From: Bosea sp. OAE506
Lineage (GTDB): Bacteria; Pseudomonadota; Alphaproteobacteria; Rhizobiales; Beijerinckiaceae
DNA length: 64,000 nt
Direction: 5' to 3'
Assembly: GCF_040546595.1 (NCBI RefSeq)
Contig: NZ_JBEPOB010000001.1
Span: 69,501-133,500 of the forward strand
This document shows, in pieces, positions 16,727 to 28,212 of the stretch. Every line of letters starts with the position of its first letter. Positions within the stretch are counted from its first letter, which is position 1. The notes beneath the pieces are model-generated. The model saw only the letters and a list, made by a program, of their open reading frames with translations, did no database searches and was not told where the DNA came from. The translations under genes were made by a program, and so were the position numbers.

Positions 16727-17890
16727 CTACATCGTCCCTGCCATGGTGAGGGTGACCCGGGTGCCGCGGTCGAGCCGCACCCACGTGACCTTAGCGTCCG
16801 CCTGCTTCGATAGGCGCGTGATCAGCGTGCGCCCGAGCCCGCCGGCGGCCTTGTCCAGCTTGATGCCGTGGCCGTCGTCCTCGACGGCGATATAGGCCTT
16901 GCCGTCGCTCTTGACCGCCGAGAGCCGGATCACGCCTCCCCGTCCGTCGAGGCCATGCTTGATCGCGTTGGTGAGGATCTCGTTGAGGATGAGCCCGAGC
17001 GAGGAGGCGAAGTCGGACGGCACCTCGATCGGCTCGACCGCCGCCTCAAGCCGGATGTCGTCGCGACCGCTCGACGCGATCACATCGGAGGCCAGGCTCT
17101 CGGCGAATCCGGCGATGTCGAACCGGGTGACGTCGTCGGACTGGTAGAGGCGGCGATGGACGGTCGCGAGCGCGTCGATGCGCTCCATCATGATCTCCAG
17201 CTTGGCGGTCATCTCGGGGTTGTCGAACTGACGCGACTGGAGCCTCAGCAGCGAGCCGATCATCGTCAGGTTGTTCTTGACCCGGTGGTCGACCTCGTGG
17301 AGGAGCAGCGTCTTGGCCGCCAGCGCTTCCTCCAGCAGGACGGTGCGGCGCTGGACCTCGCGCTCGACGAGATCCTTGCGCGCCTCGATCGCCTCCCTCT
17401 CCTCGACGCGCGGCGTCACGTCGAGCTGCGACGCGAAGAAGAACTTCACCTCGCCGTCGTCGCCCCGCACCGGGCTGAGGTAGAGCGCGTTCCAGAACGT
17501 CGAGCCGTCCTTGCGGTAGTTCAGCAGGTCGACGTCCACGCTGGTCCCGGCGCGGATGGCCTCGCGGATGCGCGTCACCGTCGCGGGATCGCTGTCGGGG
17601 CCCTGCAGGAAGCGGCAGTTCTGGCCGAGGATCTCTTCTCTCCCGTAGCCGGTCAGCTTCTGGAATGCCTCGTTGCAGAACACGATCGGGTTGTCCGGCA
17701 GGGACGGGTTCGTGATCACCATCGCCATGCGCGTCGCGCGCACGGCGGCCGCGAACGGGTCGCCCCGGCCGTGCTCGTGATGCAGCAATTCCGTCAGGTG
17801 CCAGTCGTCTTTCTGTAGCACAATCGGTCTCCCTCCCGACGCCGAGCGCCGACCGACACGGAAAACCATGTCGATCCGGGATGGTTCCAT
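16727..17890 (-). CDS. LOV-domain blue-light histidine kinase (HisKA_2)
   Basis: A 387-residue soluble sensor kinase. The N-terminal PAS domain is a LOV domain with the flavin-binding motif GQNCRFLQ; Cys92 would form the photoadduct with FMN, and FWNALYLSPV and FFFASQLDVT complete the core. After a coiled coil comes the HisKA_2 box LLHEVDHRVKNNLTMIGSLL with His202, then the ATPase: LILNEILTNAIKHG and DDGHGI. This is the layout of rhizobial/Brucella-type LOV kinases, which autophosphorylate in blue light and affect the general stress response, attachment or virulence in other species. ATG 17890 is used; ATG 17869 also keeps the domain. A response regulator follows immediately. Confidence 0.9.
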   Translation of the reverse strand: MEPSRIDMVFRVGRRSASGGRPIVLQKDDWHLTELLHHEHGRGDPFAAAVRATRMAMVITNPSLPDNPIVFCNEAFQKLTGYGREEILGQNCRFLQGPDSDPATVTRIREAIRAGTSVDVDLLNYRKDGSTFWNALYLSPVRGDDGEVKFFFASQLDVTPRVEEREAIEARKDLVEREVQRRTVLLEEALAAKTLLLHEVDHRVKNNLTMIGSLLRLQSRQFDNPEMTAKLEIMMERIDALATVHRRLYQSDDVTRFDIAGFAESLASDVIASSGRDDIRLEAAVEPIEVPSDFASSLGLILNEILTNAIKHGLDGRGGVIRLSAVKSDGKAYIAVEDDGHGIKLDKAAGGLGRTLITRLSKQADAKVTWVRLDRGTRVTLTMAGTM

Positions 17891-17972
17891 TCCGACTGGC
17901 TTTGGAATGCTTCGTCCACGCCGGACTTACGACCCCCCGAGCTTAGAGTCCGGCCTTCTGAAGGGCGGACAG

Positions 17973-18217
17973 ATGAAACGAACACGATTCACGGGATGGT
18001 ACAGACTTAGCGGTTTCTCGCGAACATGAGGCAGGTGCTAAGACCTCCGATCTGGCGCCCAAGCGCGGTGTTTCCGAGGCCAGCCTCTACAACTGGAAAG
18101 CTAGGTTCGGAGGCCTCTCCGAAGCCAGGCGTCTGAAGCAACTGAGGACGAGAACGCCAAGCTGCTGAGGCGACCAGCCGAGCAGCCTCAGGGTCTTCGG
18201 GCTCGCAACCCGCTATG
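17973..18217 (+). pseudogene. IS3-family OrfA remnant
   Basis: The frame fragments MKRTRFT, then REHEAGAKTSDLAPKRGVSE, ASLYNWKARFGGL and DENAKLL reproduce the N-terminal helix-turn-helix and leucine-zipper start of an IS3-family OrfA. Internal frame changes are present and no OrfB follows. It ends at a TGA near 18217. It sits between two kinase gene sets, marking an old insertion. Confidence 0.65.
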
Positions 18218-18245
18218 ATTTCTGCTTAGGATGCAGCACACTGCT

Positions 18246-19923
18246 TCATGCGACCATTTTGACGGCGCGCTCGATGGCGGCGGCCAGCTGAGCTTGGGCG
18301 AATGGCTTGCCCAAGCGAAGTAAGTCGGCCAGTCCCTCGTTGTCGGGAAGCTCGGCATAGCCCGAAGCCAAAATGATGGGCAGCTCCGGGCGTGACGCGC
18401 GAATCCGGCGCGCGAGTTCTGCGCCAGTCATCCCAGGCATGGCGTGATCGGTGATGACCAGGTCGATGCGTTGGTCGGCGGTCAATGCCTCGAGCGCTTT
18501 GGCGCCGGACATGACCTCGATAGCAGTGTGACCAAGGTCTTCCAGCATGGCTGCGGTTCCCATGCCGACGAGAGCATCGTCATCCACCACGAGTACGGTG
18601 CGCGCTACGAAATTCAAAGCAGGGATCGGATCGGGCGCATCCGCAGACACGACCGCTGGAGCTGAACCCGCGGCCGCTACCGGCAGCCAAAGATCGACCG
18701 ATGTTCCCTGAGCTGGCGCGCTTGAGAGCATGAGCGTTCCACCTGATTGCGCTGCGAGGCCGTGGACCATCGACAATCCCAGCCCCGTGCCTTTGCCAGG
18801 CCCCTTTGTCGTGAAGAAGGGCTCCGCCGCCTTGGCAAGCGTCGCCTCATCCATCCCGCAGCCGTTGTCGGAGACCCGAATACGGACATAATGGCCAGAC
18901 TTTAGGTTCGGTTTAGGGCGGGCAGTCGAGACACTCTGTTCCTCGGCCAACACGGTAATGATGCCACCATCGGGCATGGCGTCGCGCGCGTTCACGGCGA
19001 GATTGAGCAGAGCGAGTTCGAGCTGGTTCGCATCGACAAGAACTGGTGACAATTGGCCCGGAAGCTGTTTTGCGAACCGCACGCCAGGCCCGATGGCCCG
19101 CTGCAGCAGGTTCTCGATCCCATCGATAACTTGAATGACGTTTACGGCTTGGGGCTGCAATTCCTGACGTCGTGCGAAGGCGAGAAGCCGCTGCGTTAGC
19201 GCCGCCCCACGCTCGGCTGCCTGAATCGCATTGTCGAGCAAGCGGCCATCGCGATCGTCCAGCGGCAGGCGCTTCTTGAGCAGGTTGAGGCTGCCCAGCG
19301 CCGCCATCAGCAGGTTGTTGAAGTCATGCGCGACGCCGCCGGTCAGTTGGCCGATCGTATCGAGCTTTTGCGCCTCGAAGAGCTGGGCCAGCGCTTCCTC
19401 CCGTTCCCGCGTCCGCTCCTCGATGCGGTGCTCGAGTTGCTCGTTGAGAAGGGCAAGCTGACCGGAGGAAGTCTCGAGTTCGGCCGTGCGTTCCGCTACC
19501 CCGCCGTTCGAGCTCGGCGTTCAGTCGTTCCAGCTCGCGGGTCTTTCGAAACAGCTCCGCAAAAACTTTGACCTTGGCGCGAAGTAATTCTGGCACGACA
19601 GGAACCGATACGTAATCGACCGCGCCCGCCTGATAGCCGCGCAGCCGATCGGGCTCTGCCATCATGATCGCGGAGACAAAGATGATGGCCGTCTTCTGAT
19701 AGCGCGGATGTTCGCGGATCATAGCGACGAGTTCGAAGCCGTCCTGGTCGGGCATGCAGACATCGACCAGAATGACGGCGACCTCGGTCTTCAGGAGGTG
19801 TTCCAGTGCCTCGCGCCCAGACTTCGCCTTGATAAGGTTCTCGCCGAGCTCCTGAAGGATAACCTCATAGCTCAGCAACTTTGCAGGCTGATCATCGACG
19901 AGCAGGATATTGACCGGTTCCAT
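18246..19923 (-). pseudogene. REC-histidine kinase-REC hybrid protein, frameshifted
   Basis: From ATG 19923, a receiver (NILLVDDQPAKLL, Asp in VILVDVCMPDQDG, K-like position altered to VSVPVV) leads into a coiled coil. After LERLNAELERR, one extra base in the C run at 19499-19502 shifts the frame. The correct frame continues VAERTAELETS, then the HisKA box LTGGVAHDFNNLLM, the ATPase (LLNLAVNARDAMPDGG, SDNGCGMDE, GTGLGLSMVHGL) and a second receiver (VLVVDDDALVGMG, Asp in LVITDHAMPGM) to the stop at 18246. The full protein would have about 558 residues. It lies 19 bp after the large multi-HAMP kinase and is probably its co-transcribed partner. The homopolymer context makes a sequencing error plausible. 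Confidence 0.75.
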
Positions 19924-19942
19924 CGCGAATCCGCCCTTAATT

Positions 19943-22900
19943 TCAGCGATGTAGCCACATGCGAAGCGACGATAGCAACTGTTCTGTGTTGACAGGTTTC
20001 GCGAGATAGTCAGAGGCGCCAGCTTCCAGGCATTTCTCGCGATCCCCCTTCATCGCCTTCGCCGTAAGGGCGACGATCGGAAGCCTGCGAAACGCAGGAT
20101 TGGACCGGATCACCTGCATCGTCTCGTAACCATCCATTCCCGGCATCATGATATCCATCAGGACGATCGCGACCTCGGGCTGGGCATTGATGATCGCGAT
20201 GGCCTCATTGCCGGTCGTCGCCGTCAGCACGTTCATGCCGCGGCGCTCCAAAACGCTGCTGAGTGCAAAAATGTTCCGCGCGTCGTCATCGACCAGGAGC
20301 ACCGTCTCGCCGACGAGATCCTCGTCGGAGCTGTGCAGACGCTCGAGCATAGCCTGTTTGGCGGGCGGCAGGTCAGAGACAACCCGATGCAGGAACAAGG
20401 CGGTCTCGTCGAGGAGACGTTCGGGCGACTCAACCCCCTTCACCACGACGCTACGTGCCATGGTGTGAAGCTGCGCATCCTCCTCCGGCGACAACTCGCG
20501 GCCGGTGAAAACGATCACGGGCACATCGGCGATCGTCGCATCGTCGCGGATCCGTTCCAGTACCTCGAACCCCGACATATCGGGCAGCTTGAGATCGAGC
20601 ACCACGCAGTCGGTTGCGCCCTCGCTCAGGATTTCGAGCGCTCTCGCGCCGGTTTCGACGCTGGTGATGTCGATGTCGTCATGGCCGAGGAGCTCAGTCA
20701 CGCCCAAGCGCTCACCCTCATTGTCTTCTACCAGCAGTAACTGCCGGCGGCGCGGCTTGGCATAGCCCTTCAGCTTGGCGAAAGCCTTGTCGAGCCCGTC
20801 GCTGGTCGTCGGTTTGTTCATGAAGGCGAATGCGCCGCGGGCAAGACCATGCTGACGGTCCTCGTCGAGGGTGACGATCTGAACCGGTATGTGCCGCGTC
20901 GCGGGATCCTGCTTAAGCTGGCTGAGGACCGTCCAGCCGAGCATGTCGGGCAGGAAGACGTCCAGTGAAACGGCGGTTGGGCGGTACTCCCGCGCCAATG
21001 CCAACGCGTCGGCGCCGCGCATGGCGACGAGGACCTTGAATCCATTGTCGCGCGCGAGATCGACCAACACGCTCGCGTAGTGCGGATCGTCCTCGACGAT
21101 CAACAGCACGGCGTCGCCCGGCGCGATCAGATGCCGATCGTCATGGATCTGCTCCACGACCTTGTCGCCGAGCCGACCCGCGGTCAGCGCCGCAATCGAC
21201 ACCGCAGCCGCATTCAACGCCTCCATTTCGCTTGGACGCACGGCCGCCGGCGCATTCCCGACGAACGTCAGCGGCAAGTACAACGTGAAGGTGCTGCCCA
21301 CGTTGGGAATGCTGCGAAGCTGGATTTCGCCGCCAAGCAGGTTGGCCAGCTCGCGGCTGATGGCGAGGCCAAGGCCCGTGCCACCGTATTTCCGGCTGGT
21401 CGACGCGTCGGCTTGCTGGAACGCCTCGAAGATGATCCTTTGCTTTTCCGCCGGGATGCCGATGCCGGTGTCCGTAACCTCGAAGGCGACGACAGATGGG
21501 GCATTCGTCAGCGAGACGTTGTCGGCGCTCCAGCCGCTCTTCACCGGGGACACGCTGAGCCTGACGCCGCCTTCGTCGGTAAACTTAAAGGCGTTGGACA
21601 GCAGGTTCTTGAGCACCTGCTGCAACCGCTTTGAGTCGGTAATGATGCTGCGCTCCAGATCAGGCGCCAACACCACTTCGAAGGACAGCTTGCGGTTCTC
21701 CGCCTCGTGGCGGAACGGACGAGTCATGACGTCCAGCAGGCTGTTGAAGAAGATTTCCTCAGCATCGACAGAGACCGTGCCGGACTCGATCTTCGACAGG
21801 TCGAGAATGTCGCTGATCAGGTTGAGCAGGTCGGTGCCGGCGCCGTGGATCGTGCGGGCGAATTCCACCTGCTTGCCCGAGAGGTTGCCGTCCGGGTTTT
21901 CGCCTAGCTGCTGGCCTAGGATCAGGATCGAATTTAGCGGCGTGCGCAATTCGTGCGACATGTTGGCGAGGAACTCGGATTTATACTTCGAGGTAAGCGC
22001 GAGCTCCGTCGCTTTTTCCTCGAGCGCCCGGCGCGCCTGCTCGATCTCCTGGTTCTTCGCTTCGACCTCGACATTGCGCTCAGCGAGCTGCTGGGCCTTC
22101 TGCTCGAGCTGCTCGTTGGTCTGCTGAAGCTCTCGCTGTTGCGTCTGCAGTTCGCCTGCGAGCTGCTGCGACTGCTTCAGCAGGCCCTCGGTCTGCATCG
22201 TCGCCTCGATCGAATTCAGCACAATGCCGATCGAGGTCGTCAGCTGGTCAAGGAACGACAACTGGAGGTCGGTGAAATTGCCGACCGCGGCGAGCTCGAT
22301 CACCGCCTTGACCTGGCCTTCCGACAGCACAGGCAGCACGATGGCGCTGCGTGGCTTGGCCTTGAATATACCGGAGCCGATCGGCACGATGTTCTTTGGC
22401 ATGTCGGTGATCAGGATGCGCCGTGCATCACGCGCGCACTGGCCGATCAGCCCATGGCCCATTTTTACGCGTTCGGGATGGCCTTGCACCGGATCGTCGG
22501 CATAAGTGGCCAGGAGACGCAGGCTCGACGCCTCGGCATCGCCCTCGACCTGGTAGATCACGCCGTGCTGGGCATCGACGAGCGGCGCAAGGTCAGACAG
22601 CAGTATGCGACCCACGGTCGAGAGGTCGCGCTGCCCCTGCAGCATGTTGGTGAAGCGCGCGAGGTTCGTCTTCAGCCAGTCCTGGTCGGTGTTGCGCTCG
22701 GTCGTCAGGCGCAGATTGCCGATCATCGTGTTGATGTTGTCTTTCAGCTCCGCGACCTCGCCGCGGGCCTCGACCTGAATCGAGCGCGTCAGATCGCCCT
22801 TGGTCACGGCGGTGGCGACCTCCGCGATGGCCCGGACCTGCGTGGTCAGGTTGGCGGCCAGCAGGTTGACGTTGCCGGTCAGGTCCTTCCAGGTGCCTTC

Positions 22901-25900
22901 CGTTCCAGGAACGTTAGCCTGACCGCCCAGTCGGCCCTCGACGCCGACTTCGCGGGCGACGCTTGTGACCTGGTCGGCGAAGGTCGCCAGCGTCTTGGTC
23001 ATGTTGTTGATCGTCTCGGCCAGTGCAGCGACCTCGCCCTTGGAGGCGACGGTGAGGTTCTGTTCGAGGTCGCCATTGGCGACCGCGGTCACCACCTTGA
23101 CGATGCCGCGGACCTGCTCCGTCAGGTTCGCCGCCATCACGTTCACCGTGTCGGTGAGGTCCTTCCAGGTGCCGGCGACGCCCGGCACCTGCGCCTGCCC
23201 GCCGAGCTTGCCTTCGGTGCCGACCTCGCGGGCGACGCGCGTAACCTCGCCGGCGAAGGCGTTGAGCTGGTCCACCATGGTGTTGATGGTGTTCTTCAGC
23301 TCAAGGATCTCGCCCTTCACATCGACCGTGATCTTGCGCGACAAGTCGCCGCGCGCGACGGCGGTCGTCACCTCGGCGATGTTGCGGACTTGCGTGGTGA
23401 GATTAGCGGCCAGCAGATTGACGTTGTCGGTCAGGTCTTTCCAGGTGCCGGCCACGCCCGGCACGACGGCCTGGCCGCCGAGCCGCCCGTCCGTGCCGAC
23501 CTCGCGCGCGACGCGGGTGACCTCGCCGGCGAACGAGCGGAGCTGGTCGACCATCGTGTTAAGGGTATCTTTGAGCAGCAGAATCTCGCCGCGCACGTCG
23601 ACCGTGATCTTGCGCGAGAGGTCGCCATTGGCGATGGCGGTTGCCACCTCGGCGATGTTGCGGACCTGGGCCGTGAGATTGCCGGCCATCGAGTTCACCG
23701 AGTCGGTGAGATCCTTCCACGTCCCGGCGACGCCCGACACCTGCGCCTGTCCGCCGAGCTTGCCTTCGGTGCCGACCTCGCGGGCGACGCGCGTGACCTC
23801 GCCGGCGAAGGCGTTGAGCTGATCGACCATCGTGTTGATAGTGTTCTTGAGCTCGAGGATCTCGCCCTTTACGTCGACGGTGATTTTGCGCGAGAGGTCG
23901 CCGCGCGCGACAGCCGTCGTTACTTCGGCGATGTTGCGGACCTGGCCCGTCAGGTTCGAGGCCATCGAGTTGACGTTCTCGGTGAGGTCTTTCCATGTAC
24001 CGGCGACACCTGGCACCTGCGCCTGCCCTCCAAGCTTGCCCTCGGTGCCGACCTCGCGCGCCACGCGTGTCACCTCCGAGGCGAAGCGGTTGAGCTGGTC
24101 CACCATGGTGTTCAGCGTCTCCTTCAGCTGAAGGATTTCGCCTTTCACGTCGACGGTGATCTTGCGCGAGAGGTCGCCATTGGCGATGGCCGTCGAGACC
24201 TCGGCGATGTTGCGGACCTGGGCCGTCAGGTTGCCGGCCATCGAGTTCACCGAGTCGGTCAGGTCTTTCCAGGTGCCTGCGACGCCGAGCACGTTGGCCT
24301 GGCCGCCGAGACGCCCCTCGGTGCCGACCTCGCGGGCGACGCGCGTGACCTCGCCGGCGAAGCCGTTGAGCTGGTCGACCATCGTATTGATGGTTTCCTT
24401 CAGCTCGAGGATTTCGCCTGACACTGTCACGGTGATCTTCTTCGAGAGGTCGCCCTGGGCGACCGCGGTGGCGACTTCGGCGATGTTGCGGACCTGGCCG
24501 GTCAGGTTGGACGCCATCGAATTGACCGAGTCGGTCAGGTCCTTCCAGGTGCCGGCGACGCCCTTGAGCTGCGCCTGACCGCCGAGCTTGCCCTCGGTGC
24601 CGACCTCGCGCGCCACGCGCGTCACCTCCGAGGCGAAGGCGTTGAGCTGGTCGACGGTGGTGTTGATGGTCTGCTTGAGTTGCAGGATCTCGCCCTTCAC
24701 GTCGACGGTGATCTTCTTCGACAGGTCGCCATTGGCGATCGCGGTCGAAACCTCGGCGATGTTGCGGACCTGCGCGGTCAGGTTGCCGGCCATCGAGTTG
24801 ACGTTCTCGGTCAGGTCCTTCCAGGTGCCGGCGACGCCGCGGACATTGGCCTGCCCGCCGAGTCTGCCCTCCGTTCCGACCTCGCGCGCCACGCGCGTCA
24901 CCTCCGAAGCAAAGGCGTTGAGCTGGTCGACCATGGTGTTGATGGTCTCCTTGAGCTCGAGGATCTCGCCCGACACTGTCACCGTGATCTTCTTCGACAG
25001 GTCGCCATTGGCGATTGCTGTCGAGACCTCGGCGATGTTGCGGACCTGCGCTGTGAGGTTTGAGGCCATCGAATTGACGTTGTCGGTGAGGTCCTTCCAG
25101 GTGCCGGCGACGCCGGGCACCTGCGCCTGGCCGCCAAGGCGACCCTCGGTGCCGACCTCGCGCGCGACGCGGGTGACCTCGCCGGCGAAGCCGTTGAGCT
25201 GGTCGACCATCGTATTGATGGTTTCCTTCAGCTCAAGAATTTCGCCCGAAACGTTGACGGTGATCTTGCGTGACAGGTCGCCGCGCGCGACGGCGGTGGT
25301 GACCTGAGCGATATTGCGAACCTGCGCGGTGAGGTTGCCGCACATGGCGTTGACCGAGTCGGTGAGGTCCTTCCATGTCCCCGCGACGCCGGGTACCAGC
25401 GCCTGGCCGCCGAGCTTCCCTTCGGTGCCGACCTCTCGGGCAACTCGCGTGACTTCCGAGGCGAAGGAGCGAAGCTGATCGACCATAGTATTGATGGCCT
25501 CCTTCAGCTGCAGGATCTCACCGCGCACGTCAACGGTGATCTTTTTGGACAAGTCGCCGTTGGCGACTGCGATCGTTACCTCGGCCAGATTGCGGACCTG
25601 CCCCGTGAGGTTCGAGGCCATGGAGTTGACGCTCTCAGTCAGATCCTTCCAGACGCCCGTCACTTCGCTGACCTGCGCCTGCCCGCCAAGCTTGCCGTCG
25701 GTGCCGACCTCGCGCGCCACGCGCGTCACCTCGGAGGTAAAGACGCTGAGCTGCTTGATCATGGTGTTGACGATCGTGGCCGAGCGCAGGAACTCGCCCT
25801 TCAGCGGACGGCCGTCGACATCGAGCGGCATGTTCTGGATGAGATCGCCCTTGGCCACGGCAGTGATGGTGCGGGTCACCGCCGTCGTGGGCCACAAAAG

Positions 25901-26290
25901 ATCGTCGATCAATGTATTGACCGATCCCTCCATGTCAGACCAGGCGCCGCCCGAGAGGCCAAAGCGAACCCGGGTGCGCGTCTTGCCGTCGCGACCAACG
26001 ACCTGACCAACATGCTCGAGCTGGTGAGCCATGCGCTCGTTCGCGGCGACGATGTCGTTGAATGTGTCGGCGATCTTGCCAGCCAGGCCGGTCTGGTTGC
26101 CGGGCAGCCTGACGTTGAACTCGCCTTGACGCATCGACTGCAACGCATCCAGAAGTTCGTTCAGGTCGAGCACGGATCCATCCGTGGCTGTCAAGGTCGC
26201 CAAGCCCGCGCCGACCGCCTCAGGCGTCTCATATCTCTTGGACGAACGGCCGTTCGATTTTACCTTTGAAGCAGGAAGCGTCTCGGTCAT
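19943..26290 (-). CDS. Giant multi-HAMP hybrid histidine kinase with GAF and three receivers
   Basis: A 2115-residue soluble hybrid kinase; no signal peptide or membrane segment. Residues about 100-1200 hold one degenerate and eleven strong HAMP units of about 92 residues, each containing [25 protein letters not shown] and AxGDLSxKI motifs. A GAF domain (about 1220-1350), a Gln/Glu coiled coil, HisKA (His in [11 protein letters not shown], near 1446), the ATPase ([19 protein letters not shown]) and three receivers near 1725, 1848 and 1990 follow, with Asp in [19 protein letters not shown] and [10 protein letters not shown]. Stacked HAMP arrays resemble Nik1/group III kinases, where they sense osmotic or envelope stress. 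The partner REC-kinase gene follows. Start ATG 26290. Confidence 0.92.
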   Translation of the reverse strand: MTETLPASKVKSNGRSSKRYETPEAVGAGLATLTATDGSVLDLNELLDALQSMRQGEFNVRLPGNQTGLAGKIADTFNDIVAANERMAHQLEHVGQVVGRDGKTRTRVRFGLSGGAWSDMEGSVNTLIDDLLWPTTAVTRTITAVAKGDLIQNMPLDVDGRPLKGEFLRSATIVNTMIKQLSVFTSEVTRVAREVGTDGKLGGQAQVSEVTGVWKDLTESVNSMASNLTGQVRNLAEVTIAVANGDLSKKITVDVRGEILQLKEAINTMVDQLRSFASEVTRVAREVGTEGKLGGQALVPGVAGTWKDLTDSVNAMCGNLTAQVRNIAQVTTAVARGDLSRKITVNVSGEILELKETINTMVDQLNGFAGEVTRVAREVGTEGRLGGQAQVPGVAGTWKDLTDNVNSMASNLTAQVRNIAEVSTAIANGDLSKKITVTVSGEILELKETINTMVDQLNAFASEVTRVAREVGTEGRLGGQANVRGVAGTWKDLTENVNSMAGNLTAQVRNIAEVSTAIANGDLSKKITVDVKGEILQLKQTINTTVDQLNAFASEVTRVAREVGTEGKLGGQAQLKGVAGTWKDLTDSVNSMASNLTGQVRNIAEVATAVAQGDLSKKITVTVSGEILELKETINTMVDQLNGFAGEVTRVAREVGTEGRLGGQANVLGVAGTWKDLTDSVNSMAGNLTAQVRNIAEVSTAIANGDLSRKITVDVKGEILQLKETLNTMVDQLNRFASEVTRVAREVGTEGKLGGQAQVPGVAGTWKDLTENVNSMASNLTGQVRNIAEVTTAVARGDLSRKITVDVKGEILELKNTINTMVDQLNAFAGEVTRVAREVGTEGKLGGQAQVSGVAGTWKDLTDSVNSMAGNLTAQVRNIAEVATAIANGDLSRKITVDVRGEILLLKDTLNTMVDQLRSFAGEVTRVAREVGTDGRLGGQAVVPGVAGTWKDLTDNVNLLAANLTTQVRNIAEVTTAVARGDLSRKITVDVKGEILELKNTINTMVDQLNAFAGEVTRVAREVGTEGKLGGQAQVPGVAGTWKDLTDTVNVMAANLTEQVRGIVKVVTAVANGDLEQNLTVASKGEVAALAETINNMTKTLATFADQVTSVAREVGVEGRLGGQANVPGTEGTWKDLTGNVNLLAANLTTQVRAIAEVATAVTKGDLTRSIQVEARGEVAELKDNINTMIGNLRLTTERNTDQDWLKTNLARFTNMLQGQRDLSTVGRILLSDLAPLVDAQHGVIYQVEGDAEASSLRLLATYADDPVQGHPERVKMGHGLIGQCARDARRILITDMPKNIVPIGSGIFKAKPRSAIVLPVLSEGQVKAVIELAAVGNFTDLQLSFLDQLTTSIGIVLNSIEATMQTEGLLKQSQQLAGELQTQQRELQQTNEQLEQKAQQLAERNVEVEAKNQEIEQARRALEEKATELALTSKYKSEFLANMSHELRTPLNSILILGQQLGENPDGNLSGKQVEFARTIHGAGTDLLNLISDILDLSKIESGTVSVDAEEIFFNSLLDVMTRPFRHEAENRKLSFEVVLAPDLERSIITDSKRLQQVLKNLLSNAFKFTDEGGVRLSVSPVKSGWSADNVSLTNAPSVVAFEVTDTGIGIPAEKQRIIFEAFQQADASTSRKYGGTGLGLAISRELANLLGGEIQLRSIPNVGSTFTLYLPLTFVGNAPAAVRPSEMEALNAAAVSIAALTAGRLGDKVVEQIHDDRHLIAPGDAVLLIVEDDPHYASVLVDLARDNGFKVLVAMRGADALALAREYRPTAVSLDVFLPDMLGWTVLSQLKQDPATRHIPVQIVTLDEDRQHGLARGAFAFMNKPTTSDGLDKAFAKLKGYAKPRRRQLLLVEDNEGERLGVTELLGHDDIDITSVETGARALEILSEGATDCVVLDLKLPDMSGFEVLERIRDDATIADVPVIVFTGRELSPEEDAQLHTMARSVVVKGVESPERLLDETALFLHRVVSDLPPAKQAMLERLHSSDEDLVGETVLLVDDDARNIFALSSVLERRGMNVLTATTGNEAIAIINAQPEVAIVLMDIMMPGMDGYETMQVIRSNPAFRRLPIVALTAKAMKGDREKCLEAGASDYLAKPVNTEQLLSSLRMWLHR
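22700..25980. repeat. Tandem HAMP-coding repeat array, about 276-bp unit
   Basis: The kinase gene holds about twelve head-to-tail units of roughly 92 codons. At DNA level the units stay very similar, for example the GTWKDLT and [11 protein letters not shown] segments recur with few synonymous changes. Such an array is open to unequal recombination and to misassembly with short reads, so the exact copy number should be treated with care. Confidence 0.85.
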
Positions 26291-26981
26291 GGGCCGGCTC
26301 CGTATGGCTTGGCGAAAAAGCGCCGAGCCCCAACGCTAGCGGTGCCGGAAACGAAACTCGATAGAAAATTGTGCGGTTCCAGGAGGGCCCCGAGGGAGTG
26401 CGTTGAATCGGCGGAATCAAACCCCGCAAGATCGGCTCGGATCCCCGGCCGGTGAACTGCGACGCGTGCCAATGGCGCTCAGTCGCCTCACTCATTCCGA
26501 GTTGTCGCGCCGTCCCTGAAGGCCTCTCGGGACAAATCCAGAAGCTGTGAACCTTCGGATTCCTGTAACCCGTCGAAGCGAAGACGGTGTGGACCGGCAT
26601 CGGGATGCTCGCCGGCCCGTGCGTCCGCTTTCGCGCAGCTACTGAATGTCGGCCTCTGTCAAGGGTTTCGGATGCCGGCCCGTGCGATGGGGTTCGGACT
26701 GGGCTGAGGGCCGGCGTCCGAAAGCCTCCAGGGGAGGAAGCCGCGGACCGGTGCCGTGGGCTATGGGGATTTCGCCGCGCGGCCTGGTCGGCGGGATCGT
26801 GCGAGGCGCGCGGCGGTGGCGCGATGCTCCGACCGAGATGCCCGGAAGCCTGAAGTTTGATGCGTCTGGGCGGGATCTGCGATCGCCGAAAGGTCCATTT
26901 CCGCCATCGGGGCGATCGGGATCGCCCGCTCTCTGGCCGAGATCGGCAGTGCTTCCTCGGGGTGTCGTCCCGGCGCCATAG
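26291..26981. other. Intergenic region upstream of the multi-HAMP kinase
   Basis: About 690 bp between the kinase start and the IS91-type transposase stop. It must contain the kinase promoter on its left side. I see no convincing gene, and the short open frames on both strands have no recognisable motifs. Confidence 0.4.
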
Positions 26982-28196
26982 TCATGAGGTGTCGATCCTG
27001 ACGGCGAGGATGGTGCGCGGCGCTGTGCCCGGGGCGAAGCGCTCTACGAGGATCATGCGGCCACCGCAGCAGGGGCAAGGAGGCCTCCGCTCATCGACCG
27101 GATCGGATTGTTCGGCCGAGATCTCTGCTCCACGATCTGCCGTCGTGGTGGCCGGCGTCGCCGCCGCGATGATCTGCCTAACGCGAGCGATGGTGGCGGC
27201 GCGCCGGCCTGTGGCGTGCAGGCCGTAGTGTCGGATGCGGTGGAAGCCGTCGGGCAGGACGGGGAGCAGGAAGCGGCGGATGAACTCGGGGGCCGTCAGC
27301 GTCATGGTCTTGCGCCAGGCTTTGCCGGATGAGCGGGCGCGATAATCCTTCCAGTGGAACGTGACCCCGTGCCGCTTCATGGCGACGAGGCGGCTGTTGG
27401 CGATGGCGACGCGATGGGTGTAGCGGGCGAGATAGGCCAGCACGGCGTCGGGACCACCGAAGGGGCGCTTGGCGTAGACGACCCAGTGGGCTCGTCGCAG
27501 CGGCGCCAGCATGGCGGCGAAGGCATCGGCCTCAGTCAGATCGGCGAGATCGCCATGGAAGGCGAGCCGCCCGGCCGCGTGCAGGGCGGAGAGGCCTGCG
27601 AGGAAGAGCCTGCGGAACAGCCGCGAGAGCACGCGCACGGGCAGGAAGAAGCCGGGCCTGCACGAGAGCCAGCGCGAGCCATCCGGCGACAAGCCGCCGC
27701 CGGGCGCGATGATGTGGAGATGGGGATGGTGCGTCATCGCCGACCCCCATGTGTGCAGCACGCAGGTGAAGCCGATACGGGCGCCGAGATGCCGGGGATC
27801 GATGGCGATGGTGGCGAGCGTCTCGGCCGCGGCCTTGAACAGAAGGCCGTAGAGCTCGGCCTTGTTCTGGTAGGCGATCGCCGCGATCGGCGCCGGCAGG
27901 GTGAAGACGAGATGGTAGTAAGGCACGGGCAGCAGATCGGCCTGCCGGTCCGCGAGCCAGTCCTTCGCAGCCGCGCCCTGGCAGCGTGGACAGTGCCGGT
28001 TGCGGCAGGAGTTATAGGCGATCGTCGCGTGATCGCAGTCGCCGCAGGCCATGACATGGCCGCCGAGCGCAGCCGTGCGGCAGGCCCGGATCGCACCCAT
28101 CACCTTGAGCTGGCCGCGGCTGAGCCGATGACGCGCGAGATAGGCCTCGCCATGCCGGTTCAGGATGTCTGCGACCTCCAGCGAAGGCCGCGCCAT
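26982..28196 (-). CDS. IS91-family transposase (HUH, zinc-binding)
   Basis: A 404-residue transposase. The N-terminal zinc-binding part includes CGDCDHATIAYNSCRNRHCPRC. The HUH metal motif is HPHLHIIAPGGG, and the region LARYTHRVAIANSRL is typical of the family. C-terminal cysteines (CPCCGGRM) form a second possible metal site. IS91-type enzymes move by rolling-circle transposition. The gene lies 16 bp after a tyrosine recombinase on the same strand, as in several alphaproteobacterial IS91 elements. Confidence 0.9.
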   Translation of the reverse strand: MARPSLEVADILNRHGEAYLARHRLSRGQLKVMGAIRACRTAALGGHVMACGDCDHATIAYNSCRNRHCPRCQGAAAKDWLADRQADLLPVPYYHLVFTLPAPIAAIAYQNKAELYGLLFKAAAETLATIAIDPRHLGARIGFTCVLHTWGSAMTHHPHLHIIAPGGGLSPDGSRWLSCRPGFFLPVRVLSRLFRRLFLAGLSALHAAGRLAFHGDLADLTEADAFAAMLAPLRRAHWVVYAKRPFGGPDAVLAYLARYTHRVAIANSRLVAMKRHGVTFHWKDYRARSSGKAWRKTMTLTAPEFIRRFLLPVLPDGFHRIRHYGLHATGRRAATIARVRQIIAAATPATTTADRGAEISAEQSDPVDERRPPCPCCGGRMILVERFAPGTAPRTILAVRIDTS

Positions 28197-28212
28197 GATC
28201 GGCGCGGGGCCG

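Noticed and set aside
21953..24421. An 822-codon plus-strand frame inside the multi-HAMP kinase gene
   Set aside because: Antisense shadow of the repeated HAMP units; the repeats keep the frame open and no protein family is visible.
22700..25980. Regular repeats that could suggest a CRISPR array
   Set aside because: Unit length is about 276 bp and the repeats encode HAMP domains; no short repeats with unique spacers and no cas genes were seen in the window.
19943..26290. Membrane receptor (chemotaxis type) reading of the HAMP array
   Set aside because: There is no transmembrane segment or MCP signalling tip; a kinase and three receivers are at the C-terminus.
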